Shown here: positions 29,628 to 36,267 of the stretch, piece after piece
Layout: every line of letters begins with the position of its first letter
Numbering within the stretch: position 1 is the stretch's first letter
Origin: an uncultured Clostridia bacterium
GTDB lineage: Bacteria; Bacillota; Clostridia; Christensenellales; UBA1242
Assembly (NCBI GenBank): GCA_937900575.1
Contig: CALCEI010000088.1
Location: forward strand, 1-42,656
Reading direction: 5' to 3'
Length of the DNA: 42,656 bases
The notes under the pieces: generated by a model
Told to the model about the DNA's origin: nothing
The model's input: only the letters and a program-made list of their open reading frames with translations
The model's database searches: none
Position numbers and translations under genes: made by a program

Positions 29628-30429
29628 CTTCTATCTCCTTTTCATCTTTAACTTTTGCTTTTTTAATGTATTTAATAACTTCAACATTATTAAATTTGGA
29701 ACGCCATTTCATTGTTTTGTAAACTTCGTTCCTTAATGCCATTTCCTGTTCTTTTCTTTCCAAACTTGGATTTGTGTAGAAAGGTCCATCAATGTAAGTA
29801 ACAATTTTTACACCACCACGTTTTGTTTTTTGATAAGTGTTTGTAAAACAATAAGTTGGGAAATTCATTTGAACAGGATACCTAAATGATTTTTCTGTAA
29901 ATGGCCTTATATCCGTATAATATGGCCAAACATGTGCTTCTGGGTAGATTACAACTGCATTGCCTTGGTTTACCCTTGTTTCCACCGCCTTAATAAAGTT
30001 TTTTGTTGTGTGCAAATCATTTGGTAATGGCAATGCGCCCATTCTGTGAGTGAATCTACCAATAACAGGAAGTGAAATGTTGTTTGGGTGAACAATCACA
30101 TAACTACGTTTTTTGCCACTCAACATGGCAGGAATGAATGCATCGGCAGTTGGGTGTGTGTGATTTCCATATAAGAAATAACCGTTTTTGCCTGCCAATT
30201 TAAGTTTTTCTTTGCCAATAATTTTGTGCTTAAATTTGCATTTAAGGTAACAATAAGCAAGTGGCGTTGCCACAATTCTATACCAGAAAAAAGAACTGAT
30301 GTTCCAAAACACATTGCGTGGCACATAATCATAGTTTACATCAATAACCTTTGTTTTGATGTTCTGTGTTGTGTCAAAGTCATCATTCAATTCATCTTCA
30401 TAATAAATTATTTTTTGCTCTTTTTTCAT
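29608..30429 (-). CDS. Second PlsC-like acyltransferase
   Basis: A 273-residue paralogue of the downstream gene. The catalytic block reads YGNHTHPTADAFIP, with one extra residue between the His and Asp compared with the classical H-x4-D; I believe a GNHTQ-x3-DAF form is usual in a Firmicutes subfamily. The EG-like motif is IYPEAHVWPYY. The N-terminal 60 residues are charged and contain a short aromatic segment (FWNISSFFWYRIVATPLAYC) that could lie on the membrane. The two genes overlap and must be cotranscribed. A palindrome occupies the promoter spacer upstream. Confidence 0.85.
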   Translation of the reverse strand: MKKEQKIIYYEDELNDDFDTTQNIKTKVIDVNYDYVPRNVFWNISSFFWYRIVATPLAYCYLKCKFKHKIIGKEKLKLAGKNGYFLYGNHTHPTADAFIPAMLSGKKRSYVIVHPNNISLPVIGRFTHRMGALPLPNDLHTTKNFIKAVETRVNQGNAVVIYPEAHVWPYYTDIRPFTEKSFRYPVQMNFPTYCFTNTYQKTKRGGVKIVTYIDGPFYTNPSLERKEQEMALRNEVYKTMKWRSKFNNVEVIKYIKKAKVKDEKEIEDGKSTR

Positions 30430-30438
30430 GTTGCTATA

Positions 30439-30467
30439 AGTTTACAAAATTCCACCGGAATTTACAA
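30439..30467 (-). promoter_or_regulatory. Promoter of the acyltransferase operon with spacer palindrome
   Basis: On the minus strand TTGTAA (30462-30467), 17 bases, TAAACT (30439-30444), then nine bases to the ATG. A perfect inverted repeat AAATTCC-ACC-GGAATTT (30447-30463) fills the spacer, an ideal place for a repressor operator. Confidence 0.5.
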
Positions 30468-30683
30468 GCATATATTGAAGATTTTAATATAATCTTTTAA
30501 ACCCTTAAATTATATCAACTCTATTTTTAGTGGATATAATGCGGAGATTTGTCTGAATTTAAGGAAAAATTTTGCTGTTGTTGCCTAACTTCCCCTGTTT
30601 GAATGCCTAATTATAAGCATTATAAATATAATTTGGTCAAATTCTATTTTAAGTAGAGAAAAATTTTATGATGAAATTTTGTT

Positions 30684-30712
30684 TGCAATAAAAATTTAAA
30701 TATGGTATATTT
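30684..30712 (+). promoter_or_regulatory. Promoter of the XRE membrane regulator
   Basis: TTGCAA (30684-30689), 17 bases, extended TGG-TATATT (30707-30712). AAGGAG follows at the start of the gene. Confidence 0.65.
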
Positions 30713-30728
30713 AATGCAAGGAGAAATT

Positions 30729-31364
30729 ATGTCAGACGTAAATAAGATTATTGGCAACAACCTAACCAAATTAAGAAAACAAGCAAAACTTACGCAAATG
30801 GAACTTGCAGAAAAGTTCAATTATTCTGATAAAACCATTTCCAAATGGGAAACGGGCGAATCTTTGCCAAGCATTGATGTGCTTTACACTGTTGCAGAAT
30901 TTTATGGTGTAACTTTAAACGATTTAACAAGTGAAGAAGATATCACAGAAGCAAAACAAGAAAAAACAAAAACACCAAGGGCTTATAGCTCTCATCTTAT
31001 TATTTCTTTGATGAGTGTAAGTGCTGTATGGTTCCTTGCTGCATTAACTTATGTTTTATTGCTTTTAATTGGCAATATCGATTATCGTTTGTGCTTTTTG
31101 TGGGCAATACCTGCTTCTTTAATTGTGTTGCTTGTGTTTAATTGCATTTGGGGACGTGCTAAATACTTGTTCCCTATTCTTACCATGCTGTTGTGGACTT
31201 TGTTTATTTGTGCATTCTTCCAATTCTCCGAATTTAACATAAACGTTTGGCCAATGTGGATTGCAGCAGTGCCACTTCAAGTTGGAATTTTGCTTTGGGC
31301 AGCACTTCTTAAAAAGCCAAAAGTTAAAGTTGAAGAAAAAGAAAACAAAAATGATGTTGAGTAA
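30729..31364 (+). CDS. XRE-family regulator with four-helix membrane domain
   Basis: A 211-residue protein. Residues 8-62 are a helix-turn-helix of the Cro/CI type (LTKLRKQAKLTQMELAEKF, then SDKTISKWETGESLPSID), with the usual W-E-x-G motif. After a charged linker come four predicted membrane helices (about 90-114, 121-141, 147-165 and 173-194) and a charged tail. Such HTH-plus-membrane proteins are frequent in Clostridia and may bind DNA from the membrane. I took ATG 30729 because AAGGAG lies seven bases upstream; the earlier in-frame ATG falls within the promoter. The terminator stem includes the last codons. Confidence 0.88.
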   Translation: MSDVNKIIGNNLTKLRKQAKLTQMELAEKFNYSDKTISKWETGESLPSIDVLYTVAEFYGVTLNDLTSEEDITEAKQEKTKTPRAYSSHLIISLMSVSAVWFLAALTYVLLLLIGNIDYRLCFLWAIPASLIVLLVFNCIWGRAKYLFPILTMLLWTLFICAFFQFSEFNINVWPMWIAAVPLQVGILLWAALLKKPKVKVEEKENKNDVE

Positions 31365-31380
31365 TTCAACATCTTTTTTT
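31353..31380 (+). terminator. Terminator overlapping the XRE stop codon
   Basis: Perfect eight-base arms GATGTTGA (31353-31360) and TCAACATC (31366-31373) followed by seven T. The left arm encodes the last two residues and the stop codon lies in the loop. Confidence 0.85.
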
Positions 31381-31400
31381 ATATTTCAATATAAAAAGTT

Positions 31401-31428
31401 TTGGAAATTTTGTAAATTTGTGTATAAT
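31401..31428 (+). promoter_or_regulatory. Promoter of the 244-residue membrane protein
   Basis: TTGGAA (31401-31406), 16 bases, TATAAT (31423-31428), then AAGAGG before ATG 31446. Confidence 0.6.
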
Positions 31429-31445
31429 ATTGGTAAGAGGTCATT

Positions 31446-32180
31446 ATGAAAGTTGTTTTTGTTGTAGATTCAATTTCAGATATTGATAAAAAAATTAAAA
31501 CCATTCAAGCACATTTTGGCAAAGACATTTTGTTTGTTGTAAAAAGTCCACTTGTGCCTTTGTTTAAAACTTTTAACAATCAAGTGAATGGTGTTTACTA
31601 CAATAATCTTTCTTTGGTAATTCACAACTTGTTACTCCGTTCTAACGCAGATAATGTGGTTGTTTACTACTCCAGCCTTAGTTTAAGCGAAAACTTAATA
31701 AGCAGATTTAAGCAAGCAATTGACGATGGTGAAAAGATTGTAAATGTTCAACCAAAATACAACTTCTTTGAACAAATGCACAATGGTGCATATAACATAT
31801 ACGTAAAATCCTTGTTTAATGCAAAAGATTCCATGGCAAGTCCAAAATTGCAATATCTTCCAATGAACTTTGTTGCAGAATTGCTTACAAACCACTTTGC
31901 AAACAGATTGTTTGAAATTAACCCAAGGCTTGTAAAAACCATTTATGTGGAAGAAAAACATGAACGCAAGAGTTTAAAAGTTGAACACAAGTTTAACAAA
32001 GCAAACTTACTTGCTTGGATTATTGCTTTAACCATTACAATTGGCTTGATTATCTGCATGGCTTTCACAAGTATGCACTTCGTGTTAATTTTGCTGTTTG
32101 TTGCATTGTATATCGTAGATATAATTGTATGCTTGATGTTAAACTACAAGCAGAAATTTGACAGAAGGTTCTTAAAATAA
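31446..32180 (+). CDS. Unknown protein with C-terminal membrane hairpin
   Basis: A 244-residue protein. Residues 1-185 look like an alpha/beta fold starting with a strand (KVVFVVDSI), then alternating strands and helices (DILFVVKSP, NVVVYYSSLSL, EKIVNVQPKY). The overall order is reminiscent of a nucleotide-sugar or Rossmann-like domain, but I see no DxD or glycine-rich signature and do not claim glycosyltransferase activity. Two hydrophobic helices at about 188-207 and 212-232 form a C-terminal hairpin, so the soluble part is probably cytoplasmic. It is monocistronic between terminators. Confidence 0.75.
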   Translation: MKVVFVVDSISDIDKKIKTIQAHFGKDILFVVKSPLVPLFKTFNNQVNGVYYNNLSLVIHNLLLRSNADNVVVYYSSLSLSENLISRFKQAIDDGEKIVNVQPKYNFFEQMHNGAYNIYVKSLFNAKDSMASPKLQYLPMNFVAELLTNHFANRLFEINPRLVKTIYVEEKHERKSLKVEHKFNKANLLAWIIALTITIGLIICMAFTSMHFVLILLFVALYIVDIIVCLMLNYKQKFDRRFLK

Positions 32181-32186
32181 CAAAAT

Positions 32187-32219
32187 AAAAAAACAGGTCC
32201 ACACGACCTGCTTTTTTTA
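32187..32219 (+). terminator. Terminator of the 244-residue membrane protein gene
   Basis: Arms CAGGTC/GACCTG (32194-32199 and 32205-32210), A-run before and T-run after. Confidence 0.8.
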
Positions 32220-32221
32220 TT

Positions 32222-32249
32222 AAAAAAGTGGGCATATAACCCACTTTAA
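32222..32249 (-). terminator. Terminator of rplU-prp-rpmA
   Basis: On the minus strand, arms AAAGTGGG/CCCACTTT (32225-32232 and 32240-32247) around a seven-base loop, followed by T-runs. Confidence 0.85.
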
Positions 32250-32531
32250 CTAAATTTTTGCTTCTACAACGGCAATTTTTCTGCCTCTTGCGTCTTTTTT
32301 GAAGTGAACAACACCATCAATTTTTGCAAACAATGTGTAATCTTTACCACAACCAACATTTGTTGAAGGATAAATTCTTGTTCCTCTTTGACGCACAATT
32401 ATTGAACCAGCATGGATAAATTTACCATCGCCGGTTTTAACACCAAGACGTTTAGATTCACTATCACGACCATTTTTGGTGCTACCGCCACCTTTTTTAT
32501 GGGCAAATAATTGAATATTAATCTTAATCAT
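32250..32531 (-). CDS. rpmA: 50S ribosomal protein L27 (with cleavable N-terminus)
   Basis: L27 sits near the peptidyl-transferase centre. The 93-residue protein begins MIKINIQLFAHKKGGGSTKN. The IQLFA-HKKGG junction matches the Firmicutes extension that the protease Prp removes before L27 can function. The rest (NGRDSESKRLGVK, GSIIVRQRG) is typical. GGAG lies upstream, and the start overlaps the prp stop by eight bases (ATGATTAA). Confidence 0.98.
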   Translation of the reverse strand: MIKINIQLFAHKKGGGSTKNGRDSESKRLGVKTGDGKFIHAGSIIVRQRGTRIYPSTNVGCGKDYTLFAKIDGVVHFKKDARGRKIAVVEAKI

Positions 32532-32862
32532 TTTGCTTCTCCTTTAATTTAATAAATTCTGGGTAGCCAACTGAAACGTCTTTTAAACTGTTATATGTTG
32601 ATTTCATCAAAATTTGGCACAACTCCATTTGTTCTTGCTTTAAACCTTTTGGCAAAGCTACATACAAACGTGGTGCTTTTTCATCAATAACATATTCTGG
32701 TTTAATTCTTACAACTTGGATAAGACCATTAATTAAACTTTGAGTTAATGTGGAAATGGCAGCACATACAATGTCCTTACCGCTTTCTGCATAACCAGAA
32801 TGGCCTGTTGCTTCAATGGCTATAATGTTTGATTTTTGTTTTTCTACTGAAATAGTTATCAT
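32524..32862 (-). CDS. prp: Ribosomal-processing cysteine protease Prp
   Basis: Prp (YsxB family) trims the N-terminus of L27. The 112-residue protein has the catalytic histidine in ATGHSGYAESG and the catalytic cysteine in KDIVCAAISTLTQSL, at the usual spacing of about 12 residues. It lies between rplU and rpmA, as in most Firmicutes, and its start is one base past the rplU stop. Confidence 0.95.
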   Translation of the reverse strand: MITISVEKQKSNIIAIEATGHSGYAESGKDIVCAAISTLTQSLINGLIQVVRIKPEYVIDEKAPRLYVALPKGLKQEQMELCQILMKSTYNSLKDVSVGYPEFIKLKEKQND

Positions 32863-32863
32863 A

Positions 32864-33169
32864 TTAACCTATACTTTCAATTGTAATCTTGGTGTATGGT
32901 TGTCTGTGGCCTTGTTTCTTACGTTCGTTCTTTTTAGGTTTATACTTGAAAACTGTGATTTTGCTATCACGAACATGTGCAACAACTTTTGCCTTAACAA
33001 CAACATCTTTAATTACAGGGTTGCCAGCTTTAACTTTTGCACCGTCAACCAACAACATAACTGGATAAGAAACTTCTTCACCAACTTCTGCGTTCAAACG
33101 GTCAACCAAAATTTCACTGCCAACTTCAACTTTGTATTGTTTACCTGAAATATTTGCTATTGCGTACAT
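32864..33169 (-). CDS. rplU: 50S ribosomal protein L21
   Basis: The 101-residue protein has the L21 start MYAIANISGKQYKVEVGSEI, the VMLLVDGAKVKAGNPVI middle and the GHRQPYTKITIESI C-terminus. AGGAGG precedes the ATG. It heads the conserved rplU-prp-rpmA operon and probably controls it through the structured leader upstream. Confidence 0.98.
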   Translation of the reverse strand: MYAIANISGKQYKVEVGSEILVDRLNAEVGEEVSYPVMLLVDGAKVKAGNPVIKDVVVKAKVVAHVRDSKITVFKYKPKKNERKKQGHRQPYTKITIESIG

Positions 33170-33177
33170 TTAGTTAC

Positions 33178-33245
33178 CTCCTATAAAGACTCACTCTTAA
33201 GGTATCCAAAGGAATTTAAAACCTCTTCAATGTGGTACTACATGG
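33178..33245 (-). ncRNA. Probable L21 autoregulatory leader
   Basis: About 70 transcribed bases lie between the promoter and rplU, far longer than leaders elsewhere in this window. They hold an unusual GC-containing sequence with TTTGGATACC, GAGTGAGTC and a GAAGAGG element, features I associate with the Firmicutes L21 leader family. The pairing has not been modelled. Location upstream of rplU supports the call. Confidence 0.5.
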
Positions 33246-33248
33246 GTT

Positions 33249-33277
33249 AGTATAACAAAGTTATATTTTTTTGTCAA
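33249..33277 (-). promoter_or_regulatory. Consensus promoter of rplU-prp-rpmA
   Basis: On the minus strand TTGACA (33272-33277), 17 bases, TATACT (33249-33254). Confidence 0.85.
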
Positions 33278-33312
33278 TTGCTTTTTGTAAATTTGCCAAA
33301 ATAGGCCCCGTA

Positions 33313-33341
33313 TTGACAAATAAGCACTTGTGTGATATAAT
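33313..33341 (+). promoter_or_regulatory. Consensus promoter of the 33362-34823 operon
   Basis: TTGACA (33313-33318), 17 bases, extended TGA-TATAAT (33336-33341). It is as strong by sequence as the ribosomal promoter 36 bases away on the other strand. Confidence 0.9.
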
Positions 33342-33361
33342 AAAATCAATTAGGAGATGTT

Positions 33362-33784
33362 ATGAAAACAAAAACAGAAGAACAATTTGAAAAAATGTTA
33401 GATAAGTATTCTTATTGTAGAACAAAAAATTATGGACTTGTTAGGTTGCTTATTGAAAGACATAGGTTGGCTAAATTTATGATGAAAATTCCTAATACAG
33501 AAGCAGGAAAAAATGACATGAAACAAGCTTTAAAACGCAAGGTAAGTTTTAATGCCCATTCTGTGCGCAGGGACATTGAAGAATACAAGGCATTGGGTGA
33601 TATCTTTTATGAAATTAAAAAAGCAGAAAATATAAATGTGGGTTTGGAAAATTCTAAATATAAACCATATGTTAACAGAGCAATAGAAGACACACATGAC
33701 CAGAAAAGTTACAGAAAAAACATTATTGTAAAAAATGCAATTAAACTTTACAACGATGAACATTCTAAAGAACAATCATTATAA
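33362..33784 (+). CDS. Unknown 140-residue basic helical protein
   Basis: A soluble, mostly helical protein with no signal, membrane segment or known motif. It is rich in Lys, Arg and Asn (KQALKRKVSFNAHSVRRDIE) and ends in a charged tail (NDEHSKEQSL). AGGAG lies seven bases before the ATG, behind a consensus promoter. The next gene begins 25 bases downstream with no terminator between, so the two form an operon. The basic character would allow nucleic-acid or acidic-partner binding, but nothing more specific can be said. Confidence 0.75.
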   Translation: MKTKTEEQFEKMLDKYSYCRTKNYGLVRLLIERHRLAKFMMKIPNTEAGKNDMKQALKRKVSFNAHSVRRDIEEYKALGDIFYEIKKAENINVGLENSKYKPYVNRAIEDTHDQKSYRKNIIVKNAIKLYNDEHSKEQSL

Positions 33785-33809
33785 AAAATAAATTGAGCAA
33801 GGAGAAATT

Positions 33810-34823
33810 ATGGCAAATTCAACAGCTAAAATATCAAAACAAGATTTCGATAGATTATTGTTGGCATTGGCAGAAGTTAAGCCTTGTTCTTTTTATGTCC
33901 ATGGTGTTGGAAACAGCAATGAAGATGCAATTAAAAATGTTATATTTAATGGCGAAGATTTCCTTGTAAATAACGGACAAAACAACATCTTTTCAACCTT
34001 TGTTGATGCTGGAGAAATTGATGCTAACCTTCAAAACAGAATAACCGAATATGAATACGCTGGCAGAAGATATAATATTATTATGATTACTCCAAGCAAT
34101 GCCACGGTTAAAAATTATGCGGGAAACCTTGGTGAAAAAGATACAACAGCAGAAGAAAGTGGCTATACAAACCATGTGCTTGTTGATTATATTGTTGGTG
34201 GTGCAAATAGACACTTCAATCCAGAAGAAAATAAAGATGCAAATATGTACATCTCTTCAGTTTCAAACAAGTTAATTTTGGGCTTATATGACCTAGAAAC
34301 CGGTGAATATATTATAAACAAAAATTGCATGGTGTTTGATGACAAAGAAACATATGATAATGCTGTGGAACAAATGTCCACTTATGCCGCCGAATATTAT
34401 AAATATGCAGCATTTATCCAACTATCTTTTAACCTTAACCTTCGCACTTACAATATTTTATCAACGCTCCAAGATGAAAAAGGGCCATCAATCAAGAATA
34501 AAACACGCGACATCTTGCTTTACTTGGCAGGTGAATTTTACAAAAAAACAGAGGAATATTCATCTTATTTAAAGCCAAATGATAGATGTGTCTTCCACAG
34601 CGGGTCATTTTTCCCTTCACTATATCATGCCTTAATTAAAATGATAAATTCAAATGAAATGCTGCCAGATGTGTTGGTTGAAATTTTAAAAGAAACAAAT
34701 GGCGACACAAACAAATTAAAAGACAATTCAAATTACAAAATTTTGTTAACTTATGCCGAAGACTTTTTGAAAGAAGAAACAAACATTTTGTTGAAATCTA
34801 CAAATACAGGAATTTCAATTTAA
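33810..34823 (+). CDS. Unknown 337-residue protein with HGVG motif
   Basis: The N-terminal domain starts with a helix, then CSFYVHGVGNSNEDAIKNVI and FNGEDF (about 26-51). A strand ending in HG-x-G, then a helix and an N-G turn is the way many ADP-ribosyltransferase-fold proteins (PARP-like, RNA 2'-phosphotransferase-like) begin. It continues with FSTFVDAG, a strand NIIMITPSNA and a His-rich NHVLVDYIVGGANRHF. Residues 185-337 are helical (AAEYYKYAAFIQLSFNLNLR, LYHALIKMINS). I cannot identify the remaining catalytic residues of any family, so this resemblance is a guess. It is the second gene of an operon behind a consensus promoter, with AAGGAG before the ATG. Confidence 0.75.
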   Translation: MANSTAKISKQDFDRLLLALAEVKPCSFYVHGVGNSNEDAIKNVIFNGEDFLVNNGQNNIFSTFVDAGEIDANLQNRITEYEYAGRRYNIIMITPSNATVKNYAGNLGEKDTTAEESGYTNHVLVDYIVGGANRHFNPEENKDANMYISSVSNKLILGLYDLETGEYIINKNCMVFDDKETYDNAVEQMSTYAAEYYKYAAFIQLSFNLNLRTYNILSTLQDEKGPSIKNKTRDILLYLAGEFYKKTEEYSSYLKPNDRCVFHSGSFFPSLYHALIKMINSNEMLPDVLVEILKETNGDTNKLKDNSNYKILLTYAEDFLKEETNILLKSTNTGISI

Positions 34824-34853
34824 AAAACACCTAAAATTTAGGTGTTTTTTGTT
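34823..34853. terminator. Bidirectional terminator
   Basis: Long arms (AAAAACACCTAAA/TTTAGGTGTTTTT) around a very short loop, between the 34823 stop and the convergent HAD gene. Confidence 0.85.
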
Positions 34854-34855
34854 TT

Positions 34856-35509
34856 TTATATCTCTGGCTTTACAGATTCGGCATTTAATTTGCCATCAAT
34901 TTTTTCATAAATTTCTTTATCTTTAATGTCAAATGTCATTGATGGAATTCCACACTTTTCGGCAACTTCAACAAATTTAGATTTATCATCAAGGAAGAGT
35001 TTAATTTCACCTTCTTTGGCTTGTGTTTCTTCCTTTACTATTTCAAACATTTCTGCGTGGTCTTTCCTATACCCTGTTACAGTTGAATAAATGATTCCGT
35101 TACAATGGCCTTCCATTGTTTTTTCAATAACTTCAACATTTTCTGGCATGTTGTTTGTTACAATATAAACTTCATAACCTTCTGCAATTTTTTCATCAAG
35201 GTAAGCAAGTGTTTCATCAAAAACTATTAAAGTTGATGGCAAAATATCTAAAAATCTTTTTGCAACACCAGTAAGTGTTGGATAACTTGCACCAATCATG
35301 GTAAGGTACCCTTCCTGTGTGTATTTTCCACTTTGATAATTATTAAACAAACGTTTAAATTCTTTAGATTGCTTAAAAACGCCTGTCAAATGGATAAACA
35401 TCCTAAGTGCCCTAATTTTATCTACGCCTTTATAATATTTTAGCATATGAATTCTATCAAATTCACCTACAACACCATCAAAATCAACTAAAATAATTTT
35501 TCTTTCCAT
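34856..35509 (-). CDS. HAD-superfamily phosphatase
   Basis: A 217-residue hydrolase. The nucleophile motif is LVDFDGVVGEF (residues 6-16, Asp at 8 and 10), motif II is the Thr in YIVTNNMP, and the acidic motif is LFLDDKSKFVEVAEKCGIP, with motif III probably the Lys in YRKDH. The helical cap lies between about 18 and 100. The substrate is unknown; the family covers sugar phosphates, nucleotides and others. ATG 35509 is chosen because AAGGAG lies upstream; the longer frame would run into the promoter. Confidence 0.88.
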   Translation of the reverse strand: MERKIILVDFDGVVGEFDRIHMLKYYKGVDKIRALRMFIHLTGVFKQSKEFKRLFNNYQSGKYTQEGYLTMIGASYPTLTGVAKRFLDILPSTLIVFDETLAYLDEKIAEGYEVYIVTNNMPENVEVIEKTMEGHCNGIIYSTVTGYRKDHAEMFEIVKEETQAKEGEIKLFLDDKSKFVEVAEKCGIPSMTFDIKDKEIYEKIDGKLNAESVKPEI

Positions 35510-35534
35510 GGTTTTCTCCTTACTTGTTGTTTGC

Positions 35535-35563
35535 ATTTTAACATGGTATGTTCCCCTTGTCAA
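35535..35563 (-). promoter_or_regulatory. Consensus promoter of the HAD phosphatase gene
   Basis: On the minus strand TTGACA (35558-35563), 17 bases, TAAAAT (35535-35540). Confidence 0.8.
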
Positions 35564-35581
35564 TACCAAAATAAAATAAAT

Positions 35582-36106
35582 TTATTTATTTTTGATGTAA
35601 TTTATAACTTTTGGTGCACAAATTAAAAACCATGTTGCATACTTTTGTGGATGCTTAACCATATCCTTACTTAACACATCAACATCAACCCAACGCATAC
35701 ATGCAACTTCTTCTTTGTTTGGCTTAAATTTGCCTGAATATTCACCAACAAAAACATGGTCCAATTCATATTCAAACAAAGCATCATTAAACTTGGTTAA
35801 ATAAGTAAAAGTTAACAGTTCTTTTAACTTTACAATTTCAATGCCACATTCTTCTTTTAACCTTATTGTTGCTTCCTTTTTTGTATCTTTGTTGTGTGGG
35901 TGGCTACAACATGTGTTTGCCCATAATCCACCAGAATGATATTTGCCCTTTGCTCTTTGTTGCAAAAGCAGTTTTTTACCATCAAACAAAAACACAGAAA
36001 AAGCCCTGTGTAAAATTGGATTTTTGTGTGCTTCAAATTTCCCTATTGTGCCAAGAATTTCATCTTGCAAATTCACTTTAAAAAGCAAGTCCGTAGATTT
36101 TTTCAT
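35582..36106 (-). CDS. idi: Isopentenyl-diphosphate delta-isomerase, type I (Nudix)
   Basis: Idi interconverts isopentenyl and dimethylallyl diphosphate. The 174-residue protein has the type I hallmarks: HRAFSVFLFDGKKLLLQQRA, then GLWANTCCSHPH with the catalytic cysteine, a Nudix-like ATIRLKEECGIE helix, and the catalytic glutamate in FEYELDHVFVGE. Type II (FMN-dependent) isomerases are the common form in Firmicutes, so the type I form is somewhat unusual. The ATG lacks a Shine-Dalgarno, with TAAAAT six bases upstream. It is transcribed toward the HAD gene but ends 18 bases before that gene's own -35 box. Confidence 0.95.
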   Translation of the reverse strand: MKKSTDLLFKVNLQDEILGTIGKFEAHKNPILHRAFSVFLFDGKKLLLQQRAKGKYHSGGLWANTCCSHPHNKDTKKEATIRLKEECGIEIVKLKELLTFTYLTKFNDALFEYELDHVFVGEYSGKFKPNKEEVACMRWVDVDVLSKDMVKHPQKYATWFLICAPKVINYIKNK

Positions 36107-36112
36107 ACAAGC

Positions 36113-36141
36113 ATTTTAACAACTTAACAAAAATAAAACAA
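36113..36141 (-). promoter_or_regulatory. Promoter of idi (leaderless type)
   Basis: On the minus strand TTGTTT (36136-36141), 17 bases, TAAAAT (36113-36118), then six bases to ATG 36106. Confidence 0.55.
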
Positions 36142-36214
36142 ACATTTCAATAAAATTTCAGCAAATTGTGCCAAAATGGTTGTTAAATTTATAATATTCC
36201 AAAACAATATTTAG

Positions 36215-36243
36215 TGGACAAATTATTTTAACTGTGTTAAAAT
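36215..36243 (+). promoter_or_regulatory. Promoter of secA
   Basis: TGGACA (36215-36220), 17 bases, TAAAAT (36238-36243). The ribosome site AAGGAAG lies before ATG 36268. Confidence 0.65.
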
Positions 36244-36267
36244 ACACTTGATATAAGAAGGAAGATT

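Larger units (their letters stand above)
30430..30728. other. 299-base intergenic region
   Basis: It holds the divergent acyltransferase promoter with a palindrome (30439-30467), a short A/T-rich hairpin near 30478-30496, an inverted repeat AAAATTT/AAATTTT near 30661-30681 and the promoter of the XRE gene (30684-30712). I found no open frame with a ribosome site and no recognisable RNA between about 30500 and 30660. Confidence 0.6.

Noticed and set aside
30602..30655. Small open frame of 17 codons in the 30430-30728 gap
   Set aside because: No ribosome site and no promoter close to it.
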